The notes under the pieces were generated by a model. The model saw only the letters and a list, made by a program, of their open reading frames with translations. It ran no database searches and was not told the origin of the DNA. The position numbers were made by a program, and so were the translations under genes. From Betaproteobacteria bacterium (GTDB taxonomy: Bacteria > Pseudomonadota > Gammaproteobacteria > Tethybacterales > Tethybacteraceae), in the NCBI GenBank assembly GCA_026710225.1, contig JAPORI010000093.1, positions 1,316 through 6,912 of the forward strand: DNA of 5,597 nt, read 5' to 3'. Shown piece by piece: positions 1 to 5,597 of this stretch. Each line of letters begins with the position of its first letter. Within the stretch, counting starts at the first letter, position 1.

Positions 1-308
1 GTTTGGAGCCCGGCCGGGGCACCGGTCTGCGAACAGGACTGGACTCCCCGGGCGTCGAGCGCGGCGGCGAGCAGAGCCGAACTTACCAATTCACCGGTGC
101 TGGCGATCACATCGATCTCGCGGCGCGGCGGCGCGGCGGAAACCCGGCTGGCCAGCTCAAGCAGCCGGTCGGTCTGCTTGCCCATCGCCGAGACTACCGC
201 AACGACCTGGTGTCCCTGAGCGATCTTGCCGGCGATGCGATCGGCGACCTTGCCAATCAGATCGATCGAATCGACCGAGGTGCCGCCGAATTTCATGATC
301 AGCAACAT
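1..308 (-). CDS. lysC: Aspartate kinase, N-terminal part (3' end beyond the window)
   Basis: Aspartate kinase phosphorylates L-aspartate with ATP, the first committed step toward lysine, threonine, methionine and diaminopimelate; it is cytosolic. Only about 102 residues are visible. They carry the family landmarks in order: the KFGGTSV nucleotide-binding strand at residues 6-12, VVSAMGKQTDRLLEL at about 38-52, and the substrate-binding STGE at 70-73, followed by an ALLAAALDARG helix. The regulatory ACT domains would lie outside the window. I chose ATG 308 (MLLIMKFGG), which leaves room for the first beta strand; ATG 296 (MKFGG) is also possible. Neither has a good Shine-Dalgarno sequence, and the frame upstream is closed by the hydrolase stop at 363-365. 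The gene follows the hydrolase by 54 nt and probably belongs to the same transcript. Small departures from the usual pattern are Asp after GGTSV and STGELV where STGEQV is common. Family assignment is firm; the symbol (lysC versus ask or another isozyme) is a convention. Confidence 0.92.
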   Translation of the reverse strand, partial: MLLIMKFGGTSVDSIDLIGKVADRIAGKIAQGHQVVAVVSAMGKQTDRLLELASRVSAAPPRREIDVIASTGELVSSALLAAALDARGVQSCSQTGAPAGLQ

Positions 309-362
309 GACATCAAAACCATCTTGGGCAGGTGCGCAACGATCGCAGACAGGCAAATCGAA
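309..362 (-). other. Short intergenic gap between the hydrolase and aspartate kinase
   Basis: These 54 nt separate the hydrolase stop from the proposed kinase start. I see no hairpin followed by a T-run in the direction of transcription, no clear -35/-10 pair and no strong Shine-Dalgarno element. Read-through into the kinase gene is therefore the simplest reading, although a weak promoter cannot be excluded by eye. Confidence 0.4.
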
Positions 363-1299
363 CTAGCTGCGCCCATTGGCGGGTGCAGCGAGAAATGCAT
401 CTATATGCTGCCATACTTGGCAACGCAGCGGTTGTTGTTCGAGCAGCAGTTCGTGCTGGGCGCCTTCGACCTCGAATACTGAGCAGTTGGGCAAGGCGGC
501 GGCGATCGTGCGCGCCTTATCGTTGGATACCAGCACATCTTCCTGGGCGAGTGCGATTGCAACCGGCAGGCTGATCTTTTCGAGCAGTTGCGGATCGGAA
601 ATTTTCTCCAGATAACCGACTGCGCCCGCGCACCAGGGAACTGCGGCCACCCGCGGCGCCAGTTGCGGATGTTCCATCAGCAGCGCCCGGCAGTGCGTGC
701 GGGTCTGCAAATCGGCAGTGTAGTTGTGGGGAACGAACTTGGGGAAATGCAGGAAGGGGCTTTGCGCCGGCGTCGCCAGCATTTCGGTCAGCGGCAGCAT
801 GAACGACAGCGTCTCAAAGGCGCAAATGCCCAGCATCGGTGCCGACAGGAATATGCCGGCCAGCGTATCCGGTCGGCGCGCCGCCGCCGTCAGCAGCAAG
901 GCTGCGCCCATCGAGTGTCCCAGCCCCAGCCAGAGTCGGGACCAGTCGCCGGGAACGCAACTGGTCAAGGGCGGCATCAATGCTCTCATCGTAGGCGGAA
1001 AAGTCGCGCACGCGTTCAGGCGGCGGGTCCGAACTCAGGCCGTGCCCTGCCAGGTCGATTGCGACCGCGTGAAAGCCGCGTTCTAGCAGTTCGCTGATCG
1101 TCGGGTAGTGCTTTTCGATGCATTCACCCAGGCCGTGTACGAAAAGAACGCTGCCTCTTTTCTTGCTGGCGCGGCTGCGCCAGATTGCCAGGCGCATTTG
1201 TCCGTGCGCAACCGAAACGAAACTGGCTCGCCCCTTGTCCGGAGCCTTGATATCGATTGTCGCCAGCAGCGGTGCGGCGTTTTCCTCACTTTTGCTCAT
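363..1299 (-). pseudogene. PldB-like alpha/beta hydrolase (lysophospholipase/monoacylglycerol lipase family), frameshifted
   Basis: Serine hydrolase of the family that cleaves monoacylglycerols or lysophospholipids; the actual substrate cannot be read from sequence. The N-terminal half runs in one frame from ATG 1299 (AAGGA ribosome site 6 nt upstream), with the oxyanion-region motif LFVHGLGECIEKHY, then DLAGHGLSSD and FSAYDESIDAALDQL. The C-terminal half lies in the frame one base further on: nucleophile motif GLGHSMGA (Ser codon at 912-914), FLSAPMLGI, a probable acid Asp in ALAQEDVLVS, and the His motif GAQHELLLEQ, ending at TAG 363-365. Joined, they give about 310 residues, normal for the family. 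Without correction, the upstream frame loses the nucleophile and ends at 814. The best join by homology is near 951-953, where removing one base from a GGG run (plus strand) gives LRSGDWSRLWLGLGHSMG. The start overlaps the gatB end by 14 nt, so translation is probably coupled. It may be a pseudogene, a sequencing error, or a recoded gene. Confidence 0.85.
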
Positions 1300-2731
1300 C
1301 AAGCATCCTTTTGGCCAGTTCGTTGAGTTGCTGAGGATTGGCCTGGCCGCCGGTCTCCTTCATTGCCTGGCCAACGAAAAAGCCCAACAACTTGTGCTTG
1401 CCAGCTTGATACTGCTGCACCTGCTTGGGGTTTTTTTCGATGATGGTCGCAAGCACCTCCTGCAACTGGCCTGCGTCGGAGATTTGACTGAGTCCTTCGC
1501 CCTCGATAATCTCGTCGGCCGGCTTTTGGCTCTGCCACATCTTGGCGAGAATCTCCTTGCCCATCTTGCCGGATACGGTTTGGTCGGCGATTCTGCTGAG
1601 CAGCCCAGCCAGCATCGCGGCGGTTACCGGCGCCTTGGCGGGCGTGGTGCCGGCGCTGTTGCACAGGGCGAGCAGATCGCCGGCAACCCAGTTGGCCGCC
1701 AGTTTCGCATCCGGGCATTGCCGGGCAACTTCATCAAAGTAGGTTGCCAGGCCGCGCTCGGCACTGAGCACCCCGGCGTCATAAGGCGACAGGCCGTACT
1801 GGTCGATGTAGCGCTGTCGGCAGGCGTCGGGCAATTCGGGCATGCCCCGGCGAATCTTTTCGATCGTCTGCTCATCGATGCGCAACGGCAGCAGATCCGG
1901 ATCCGGGAAGTAGCGGTAGTCCTGGGCATCCTCCTTGCTGCGCATCGCTCTGGTCTGGCCGCTGGTTGTGTCAAACAGGCGGGTCTGCTGGATTATCGAC
2001 TCGCCGGCTTCAAGCAACTGCGCCTGCCGGGCCGCCTCGTTTTCGATCGCCTGCTCGACGAAGCGAAACGAATTGAGGTTCTTGATCTCGCAGCGGGTGC
2101 CGAGCGGATCGGATTCGTTGTGGCGCAGGGAGACATTGACATCAAAGCGCAGCGATCCTTCCTGCATGTTGCCGTCGCATATTTGCAGCCACCTTACCAG
2201 CTTGTGCAGGGTGCGTCCGTAGGCGGCCGCCTGTCGGGCCGAGCGCAGATCCGGCTCGCTGACGATTTCCAGCAGCGGCAGGCCGGCCCGGTTGTAGTCG
2301 GCCAGACTCTTGCCCGGACGCATGTCGTGGGTCAGCTTGCCGGCATCCTCTTCCAGATGGGCGCGCACCAGCCGCACTGCAAACTGATCATCATCGTCGG
2401 CCACCGTTATCAGTCCGCCGTTGATTATCGGGTGCTCGAACTGGCTGATTTGGTAACCCTTGGGCAGGTCCGGATAGAAGTAGTGCTTGCGGGCGAATTC
2501 GGATACCGTTGCGATCCGGGCGTCGACGGCCAGGCCGAAGCGCACCGCCATATCTACCGCAGCCTGATTGGCTACCGGCAGGGTTCCGGGCATCCCGAAG
2601 TCGAGTTCGTTGGCCTGCAAGTTGGGTTGCTCGCACCAGGCGGCCGGCGCACTGGAAAACATCTTGGCGCGGGTTGCCAACTGGACATGCGTCTCGATGC
2701 CGATCACCATTTGCCAGTCCTGCACTGCCAT
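1286..2731 (-). CDS. gatB: Aspartyl/glutamyl-tRNA amidotransferase subunit B
   Basis: GatB phosphorylates the side-chain carboxylate of mischarged Glu-tRNA(Gln) or Asp-tRNA(Asn) and amidates it with ammonia channelled from GatA. The 481 residues match the usual length. Visible in order: VIGIETHVQL near the N-terminus (E13 and H15 correspond by position to metal-site residues known in Staphylococcus aureus GatB), YFYPDLPKGYQISQFE at about 84-99, HLEEDAGK at about 125-132, the family signature DYNRAGLPLLEIV at about 145-157, EGSLRFDVNVSLR at about 191-203, EIKNLNSF, and SKEDAQDYRYFPDPDL. A C-terminal YqeY-like tail that contacts tRNA ends in GQANPQQLNELAKRML. The N-terminal zinc cysteines found in some GatBs are absent (only C33 remains), as in many proteobacterial and staphylococcal proteins. 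The frame is open upstream to 2794, but ATG 2731 fits the family start, has GGAG 8 nt upstream, and shares one base with the gatA stop (TGATG), pointing to translational coupling. Confidence 0.98.
   Translation of the reverse strand: MAVQDWQMVIGIETHVQLATRAKMFSSAPAAWCEQPNLQANELDFGMPGTLPVANQAAVDMAVRFGLAVDARIATVSEFARKHYFYPDLPKGYQISQFEHPIINGGLITVADDDDQFAVRLVRAHLEEDAGKLTHDMRPGKSLADYNRAGLPLLEIVSEPDLRSARQAAAYGRTLHKLVRWLQICDGNMQEGSLRFDVNVSLRHNESDPLGTRCEIKNLNSFRFVEQAIENEAARQAQLLEAGESIIQQTRLFDTTSGQTRAMRSKEDAQDYRYFPDPDLLPLRIDEQTIEKIRRGMPELPDACRQRYIDQYGLSPYDAGVLSAERGLATYFDEVARQCPDAKLAANWVAGDLLALCNSAGTTPAKAPVTAAMLAGLLSRIADQTVSGKMGKEILAKMWQSQKPADEIIEGEGLSQISDAGQLQEVLATIIEKNPKQVQQYQAGKHKLLGFFVGQAMKETGGQANPQQLNELAKRMLDEQK
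1303..1309 (-). promoter_or_regulatory. Ribosome binding site of the hydrolase gene, inside the end of gatB
   Basis: The minus strand reads AAGGATGCTTG followed by ATG at 1299. The AAGGA core sits 6-7 nt before this ATG, which decides for ATG 1299 over the adjacent TTG at 1302. The site lies within the last codons of gatB, so ribosomes finishing gatB would pass over or re-initiate at it. Confidence 0.55.
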
Positions 2732-4173
2732 CACTGGTACTCCGGCGGCACTTGCAGGTGAAAGTCGGTTTTTCCCTGATAGACCTGGGCGCAATCAAGC
2801 AGCAGGGCATCGGACATCTTCGCTCCGATCAGTTGCAGGCCCACCGGCAGGCCGGCGGCAAATCCGCAGGGGATCGACAGAGCCGGCAGGCCAGCCAGAT
2901 TGGCCGGCACCGTGCACACATCCTGTCCGTACATGCGCACCGGATCGTCGCCAAACTCTCCGAGCCGGGGTGCGGTGGTCGGCGCAGCCGGTGCTGCGAT
3001 CAGATCACACTGGGCGAAAGCGCTGGCAAATTCATCTATCAGTTTGCGGCGCAGTTGCTGCGCCTTGCGGTAATAGGCATCGATGTAACCGTGACAGAGC
3101 ACGAACGATCCGAGCATGATCCGCCTTTTCACCTCGGCGCCGAATCCCTGTGAACGCGAACGCATGATCACCTGCTCGATGTCCTCGCCGCTGGCGCGAC
3201 TGCCGTAGCGGATGCCGTCGAAGCGGGAAAGGTTGCTGGCTGCCTCGGCGCAGGCGATTATGTAGTAGGCCGGGATCGCGTGCCGGATCGATTCGATTTC
3301 GAGTTTGACGATGCTTGCTCCGAGCTGTTGCATCTGGCCGATGGCGGCGCGCACCGGCCCTGCGACTTCGTCGCTGACTCCCTGGCCGAACAGTTGCTCG
3401 ACGACTCCGATGCGGATTCCGTTGAGATTTTCCGGCAGCACCGTTTCGGCCAGGCCGGCATCGGGTCGGGAGGTTGAATCACCCGGATCGTGTCCGGCGA
3501 TCGCGGCCAGCACGATGCGCAGGTCGGCGGCAGCACTTGCGAACACGCCGGCCTGATCAAGGCTTGAACCGTAGGCAACCAGCCCGCGCCGGGAAACCAT
3601 CCCGTAGGTCGGCTTGATGCCGCAGATGCCGCAGTAGGCGGCCGGCATCCGCACCGATCCGCCGGTATCGGTGCCGAGTGCGGCTACCACCAGCCGGGCG
3701 GCCACCGCCGCCGCCGAGCCGCTGGAGCTGCCGCCGGGCACCCGCTGTCGGTCCCACGGGTTGCGGGTGGCACCAAAAGCCGAGTGTTCGCCGGTGGTGC
3801 CCATTGCGAACTCATCAAGATTGGTCTTGCCGACCACCACCGCGCCGGCCTTGGCGAGCAGGCCGGTTACCGTCGCTTCGTAGGGGCTGGTAAATTCGGC
3901 CAGCAGTTTCGATGCGCAGGTGGTGCGGGTTTCAAGGGTGCAGATGATGTCCTTGACCGCCACCGGCACGCCGCCGAGTGGGCTGTTACCCGAGTCGATT
4001 AGTTGCTCGGCGCGCTCAATGTCGGTTGCGGCCCTTTTTTCGGTGATCTGGATGAACGCATTCAGAACGGCAGCTCGATCGATTGCCGCGCACGCGTCGG
4101 CAGCCGCCTTTTCCGGCGAACTCTCGCCGGCTGCAATCTGGCCAGCCAGCGCCGCCAGCGGCGAACTATTCAA
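2731..4173 (-). CDS. gatA: Aspartyl/glutamyl-tRNA amidotransferase subunit A (glutaminase)
   Basis: GatA is the amidase-signature glutaminase of GatCAB; it hydrolyses glutamine and passes ammonia to GatB. Counting from the chosen start, the Ser-cisSer-Lys triad is complete: K74 in VPVAVKDI, S149 in PGGSSSGSAA and S173 in GTDTGGSVR. The spacings of 75 and 24 residues equal those known for S. aureus GatA (K79/S154/S178). Other conserved blocks are GKTNLDEFAMG, RNPWD, KPTYG, SSLDQ, GFGAEVKRRIMLGSFVL and TVPANLAGLPALS. Length is 480 residues, normal for the family. The start is inferred: no ATG lies near the family N-terminus, while TTG 4173 gives MNSSPLAALAGQI and overlaps the gatC end by 8 nt. 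An ATG at 4254 would add an atypical Arg/Trp-rich extension that is only gatC read out of frame. The ribosome site before the TTG is weak, consistent with dependence on gatC translation. RMPAAYC replaces the common RQPAAFC beside the catalytic serine, and TYGMVSR replaces TYGRVSR. Confidence 0.97.
   Translation of the reverse strand: MNSSPLAALAGQIAAGESSPEKAAADACAAIDRAAVLNAFIQITEKRAATDIERAEQLIDSGNSPLGGVPVAVKDIICTLETRTTCASKLLAEFTSPYEATVTGLLAKAGAVVVGKTNLDEFAMGTTGEHSAFGATRNPWDRQRVPGGSSSGSAAAVAARLVVAALGTDTGGSVRMPAAYCGICGIKPTYGMVSRRGLVAYGSSLDQAGVFASAAADLRIVLAAIAGHDPGDSTSRPDAGLAETVLPENLNGIRIGVVEQLFGQGVSDEVAGPVRAAIGQMQQLGASIVKLEIESIRHAIPAYYIIACAEAASNLSRFDGIRYGSRASGEDIEQVIMRSRSQGFGAEVKRRIMLGSFVLCHGYIDAYYRKAQQLRRKLIDEFASAFAQCDLIAAPAAPTTAPRLGEFGDDPVRMYGQDVCTVPANLAGLPALSIPCGFAAGLPVGLQLIGAKMSDALLLDCAQVYQGKTDFHLQVPPEYQ
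2740..2743 (-). promoter_or_regulatory. Ribosome binding site of gatB, inside the end of gatA
   Basis: The minus strand reads GGAG, then an 8-nt spacer, then ATG at 2731. This supports the internal ATG 2731 over the longer open frame that begins at 2794, and places the initiation signal within the final gatA codons next to the TGATG stop-start junction. Confidence 0.55.
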
Positions 4174-4447
4174 CGACTCTGGGGACCACCACCATGTCGG
4201 CGTCCGCTTCGGCCGCCAGCCGGGAAAGGTTGTCGGTAACCGGCTGCGGATCATCCGGGCGCAGCGGCTGGTCTCCCTGCTGCACATGCGCGATTGGCGG
4301 TGAACTGTCGGTTGCCGCAGCAGTAACCTTGCCGGCCAACTCGACCATTTTCTCCATTTCGGTGCGCAGGCGTTCGCTCTCGGCCGGATCGATTTCCAGC
4401 CGGGCCAGGCTCGCCAGACGCGCCAACTGTTCGTTGTCCAAAGACAT
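4166..4447 (-). CDS. gatC: Aspartyl/glutamyl-tRNA amidotransferase subunit C
   Basis: GatC is the small, non-catalytic subunit that wraps around the GatA-GatB interface and stabilises the amidotransferase. The 93-residue product has the usual length and architecture: an N-terminal helix with the family pattern in EQLARLASLARLEI, a second amphipathic helix (SERLRTEMEKMVELAGKV), a central Pro/Ala linker with the PIAHVQQ and PLRPDD segments, and the conserved terminal VVVPRVVE. The frame is open upstream to 4516, but ATG 4447 places the first helix where family members begin. It lies 32 nt after the methyltransferase stop. The sequence before it (CTTCCCTG) has no recognisable Shine-Dalgarno element, so initiation may be weak or may rely on ribosomes from the upstream gene. 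Its last 8 nt overlap the proposed TTG start of gatA. Confidence 0.95.
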   Translation of the reverse strand: MSLDNEQLARLASLARLEIDPAESERLRTEMEKMVELAGKVTAAATDSSPPIAHVQQGDQPLRPDDPQPVTDNLSRLAAEADADMVVVPRVVE

Positions 4448-4479
4448 CAGGGAAGCGATTTTAAGCCAGTTGCACCAGT

Positions 4480-5597
4480 TCAGGCATCGAGGCGCTCGCT
4501 GCGGTCGGCCTGGCAAAATCCGGGCAGGGTCCTGGCTGCGCCCTTGACCAGGGCAAGCACCTTGAAAGTCTCACCCATTTCCTGAGGCATGAGCAGGGTC
4601 TGCGCCTCGGCTGAAAGCCGGGCCAAGGAGCGCTGATCGTCGCCGGTGGCGGCAGTTGCCCTTGCAAACACCTGGTCAAACGAGCAGCCGAGCAGGAAGG
4701 CGGCCTGGGTAGTGAAGCCGTGCACCTGCGCACCGGCCTTGCCAGCGGCCGTAGCAATTGCCGAAAAGTCGATGTGGGCGGTAAGGTCGCATTCGCCGGC
4801 CCTGGCGAGAACATCATCAGTTACCCGGTGCTGCCGGTAACTGCGCAGGGTGCCGTAGCTGCGCTGGGGGTGGTAGTACTCGGCGGCGGCAAAGCCGTAG
4901 TCGATGATCAGCAGCACGCCGTCGGTCAGGCACTCGCACAGGGAGGTGACCAGCGCCTCGGCCTGCCGGTTTATTTCGGTCTCGTAGCCGGGGCTGCTGA
5001 TGCGGCTGCCCAGCCGCCGACTGTCGGCGGCCGCCGCTTCCGGGCCGCTTTGCCAGACAAACGACCCATCCTCATCAACGGCCACCCCCCGCTGCCGCCA
5101 GCCGTCCTCCTCCCGGCGCAGCACCCGGCAGGGCAGGGCGTCGAGCACCTCATTGGCGATGATCAGCCCCTGAAAGTTTTGGGGCAGTTCGTTCAGCCGC
5201 CGGAAACCGGCGACTTCAGCCAGAGTCTCGTCCTGCATTCTGGTCAGTCGGGCGGAAGTATCGACAGTCAGATACTCGCACCCTTCAACTCCAAGCCCGG
5301 TCAGTTCACCGGCCATATCGCGCAGCATTTTTCCAGAGCCAGCGCCGATTTCGATGATCCGACGCTCGTCGTCGGCAATAGCTGCCTTGGCGAAGCGAGC
5401 CAGGCATTGCGCAAACAGGGAGCCGAGTTCGGGGGCGGTGGTGAAATCGCCCCGGCTTCCCGGCTGTGCCGGACCGCCAGCGTAATAGCCAAGACCCGGC
5501 TCGTGCAAGGCAAGTTGCATGAACTCTTCAAAAGATATCCAGCCGCCGGCGTGTTCGATGCGCCGGCAGATGATTTTGCGCAGAGCTTGGCTGCGTT
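4480..5597 (-). CDS. Class I SAM-dependent methyltransferase, MidA/NDUFAF7 (DUF185) family; 5' end beyond the window
   Basis: The family includes human NDUFAF7, which methylates an arginine of the complex I subunit NDUFS2 during assembly; the bacterial substrate is generally unknown. About 371 residues are visible. The frame is open to the right edge, and codons before the internal ATG at 5520 encode family sequence (AGGWISFEEFMQLALHEPGLGYY), so the true start lies upstream of the window. Landmarks in order: GDFTTAPELGSLFAQ, the SAM-binding IIEIGAGSGKM (about 5361-5329), VDTSARL, the hallmark ANEVLDALPCRV, LLIIDYGFAAAEYYHPQR, YGTLRSYRQHRVTDD and DLTAHIDFSAI. The protein ends at TGA 4480-4482, a near-complete family length. 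All motif-I glycines and the NEVLDALP block are intact, so it looks functional. It precedes gatC by 32 nt and may head or belong to the same operon. The family call is strong; the substrate and any respiratory role are inference. Confidence 0.94.
   Translation of the reverse strand, partial: RSQALRKIICRRIEHAGGWISFEEFMQLALHEPGLGYYAGGPAQPGSRGDFTTAPELGSLFAQCLARFAKAAIADDERRIIEIGAGSGKMLRDMAGELTGLGVEGCEYLTVDTSARLTRMQDETLAEVAGFRRLNELPQNFQGLIIANEVLDALPCRVLRREEDGWRQRGVAVDEDGSFVWQSGPEAAAADSRRLGSRISSPGYETEINRQAEALVTSLCECLTDGVLLIIDYGFAAAEYYHPQRSYGTLRSYRQHRVTDDVLARAGECDLTAHIDFSAIATAAGKAGAQVHGFTTQAAFLLGCSFDQVFARATAATGDDQRSLARLSAEAQTLLMPQEMGETFKVLALVKGAARTLPGFCQADRSERLDA

Noticed and set aside
336..350. A GC-rich, partly palindromic patch (around GCAACGATCGC) in the gap before aspartate kinase, considered as a terminator or operator.
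   Set aside because: The self-complementarity is only a few bases and no T-run follows in the direction of transcription.
3..482. A plus-strand open frame across the left edge.
   Set aside because: It is the antisense shadow of the aspartate kinase and hydrolase ends; the minus strand carries KFGGTSV and the hydrolase His motif.
1427..1437. An A AAA AAC heptamer in the gatB reading frame (minus strand), matching a -1 ribosomal slippery sequence.
   Set aside because: The zero frame continues with conserved GatB tail sequence (NPKQVQQYQAGK), the shifted frame has no recognisable protein, and I could not find a convincing downstream stem-loop. It is probably a chance A-run encoding Glu-Lys-Asn.
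1118..2761. A very long open frame (547 codons) on the plus strand, antisense to gatB and the hydrolase start.
   Set aside because: It mirrors gatB, whose family motifs are unmistakable. Long antisense frames are common opposite GC-rich genes. Its translation shows no domain I recognise and its start lies inside the hydrolase.
2731..2794. A longer gatB start at 2794 adding 21 residues.
   Set aside because: The extension lies entirely within gatA coding sequence, does not look like a GatB N-terminus, and ATG 2731 has a suitable GGAG.

Overview
All genes I can support in this window lie on the minus strand, in the transcription order SAM-dependent methyltransferase (MidA/NDUFAF7 family), gatC, gatA, gatB, a PldB-like alpha/beta hydrolase, and aspartate kinase. 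The first gene is cut by the right window edge and the last by the left edge. The DNA is GC-rich. The Gat proteins read like proteobacterial ones: GatB has no zinc-finger cysteines and carries the YFYPDLPKGYQISQFE block. A proteobacterium, perhaps gamma or beta, is my best guess, but no marker here settles it.

Layout from high to low coordinates: methyltransferase (5597 to 4480), a 32-nt gap, gatC (4447 to 4166), gatA (4173 to 2731, overlapping gatC by 8 nt), gatB (2731 to 1286, sharing 1 nt with gatA), hydrolase (1299 to 363, overlapping gatB by 14 nt), a 54-nt gap, then aspartate kinase (308 to beyond 1). The overlaps and short gaps suggest one polycistronic unit with translational coupling from gatC through the hydrolase. 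I see no convincing promoter, terminator, tRNA, repeat, CRISPR or mobile element, and no stretch over 300 nt lacks a gene.

The gatCAB core encodes the tRNA-dependent amidotransferase that corrects Glu-tRNA(Gln) and/or Asp-tRNA(Asn). GatA frees ammonia from glutamine, GatB activates and amidates the aminoacyl-tRNA, and GatC holds the two together. Aspartate kinase starts the aspartate-family amino-acid pathway. The methyltransferase belongs to the family that includes the mitochondrial complex I assembly factor NDUFAF7. The hydrolase resembles monoacylglycerol lipases and lysophospholipases.

The most notable anomaly is in the hydrolase. Its N-terminal half and its catalytic C-terminal half lie in different reading frames, so it is either a recent pseudogene, a sequencing error, or (least likely) a recoded gene. 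Apart from that, the window looks like ordinary housekeeping DNA. I found no sign of an undescribed system.
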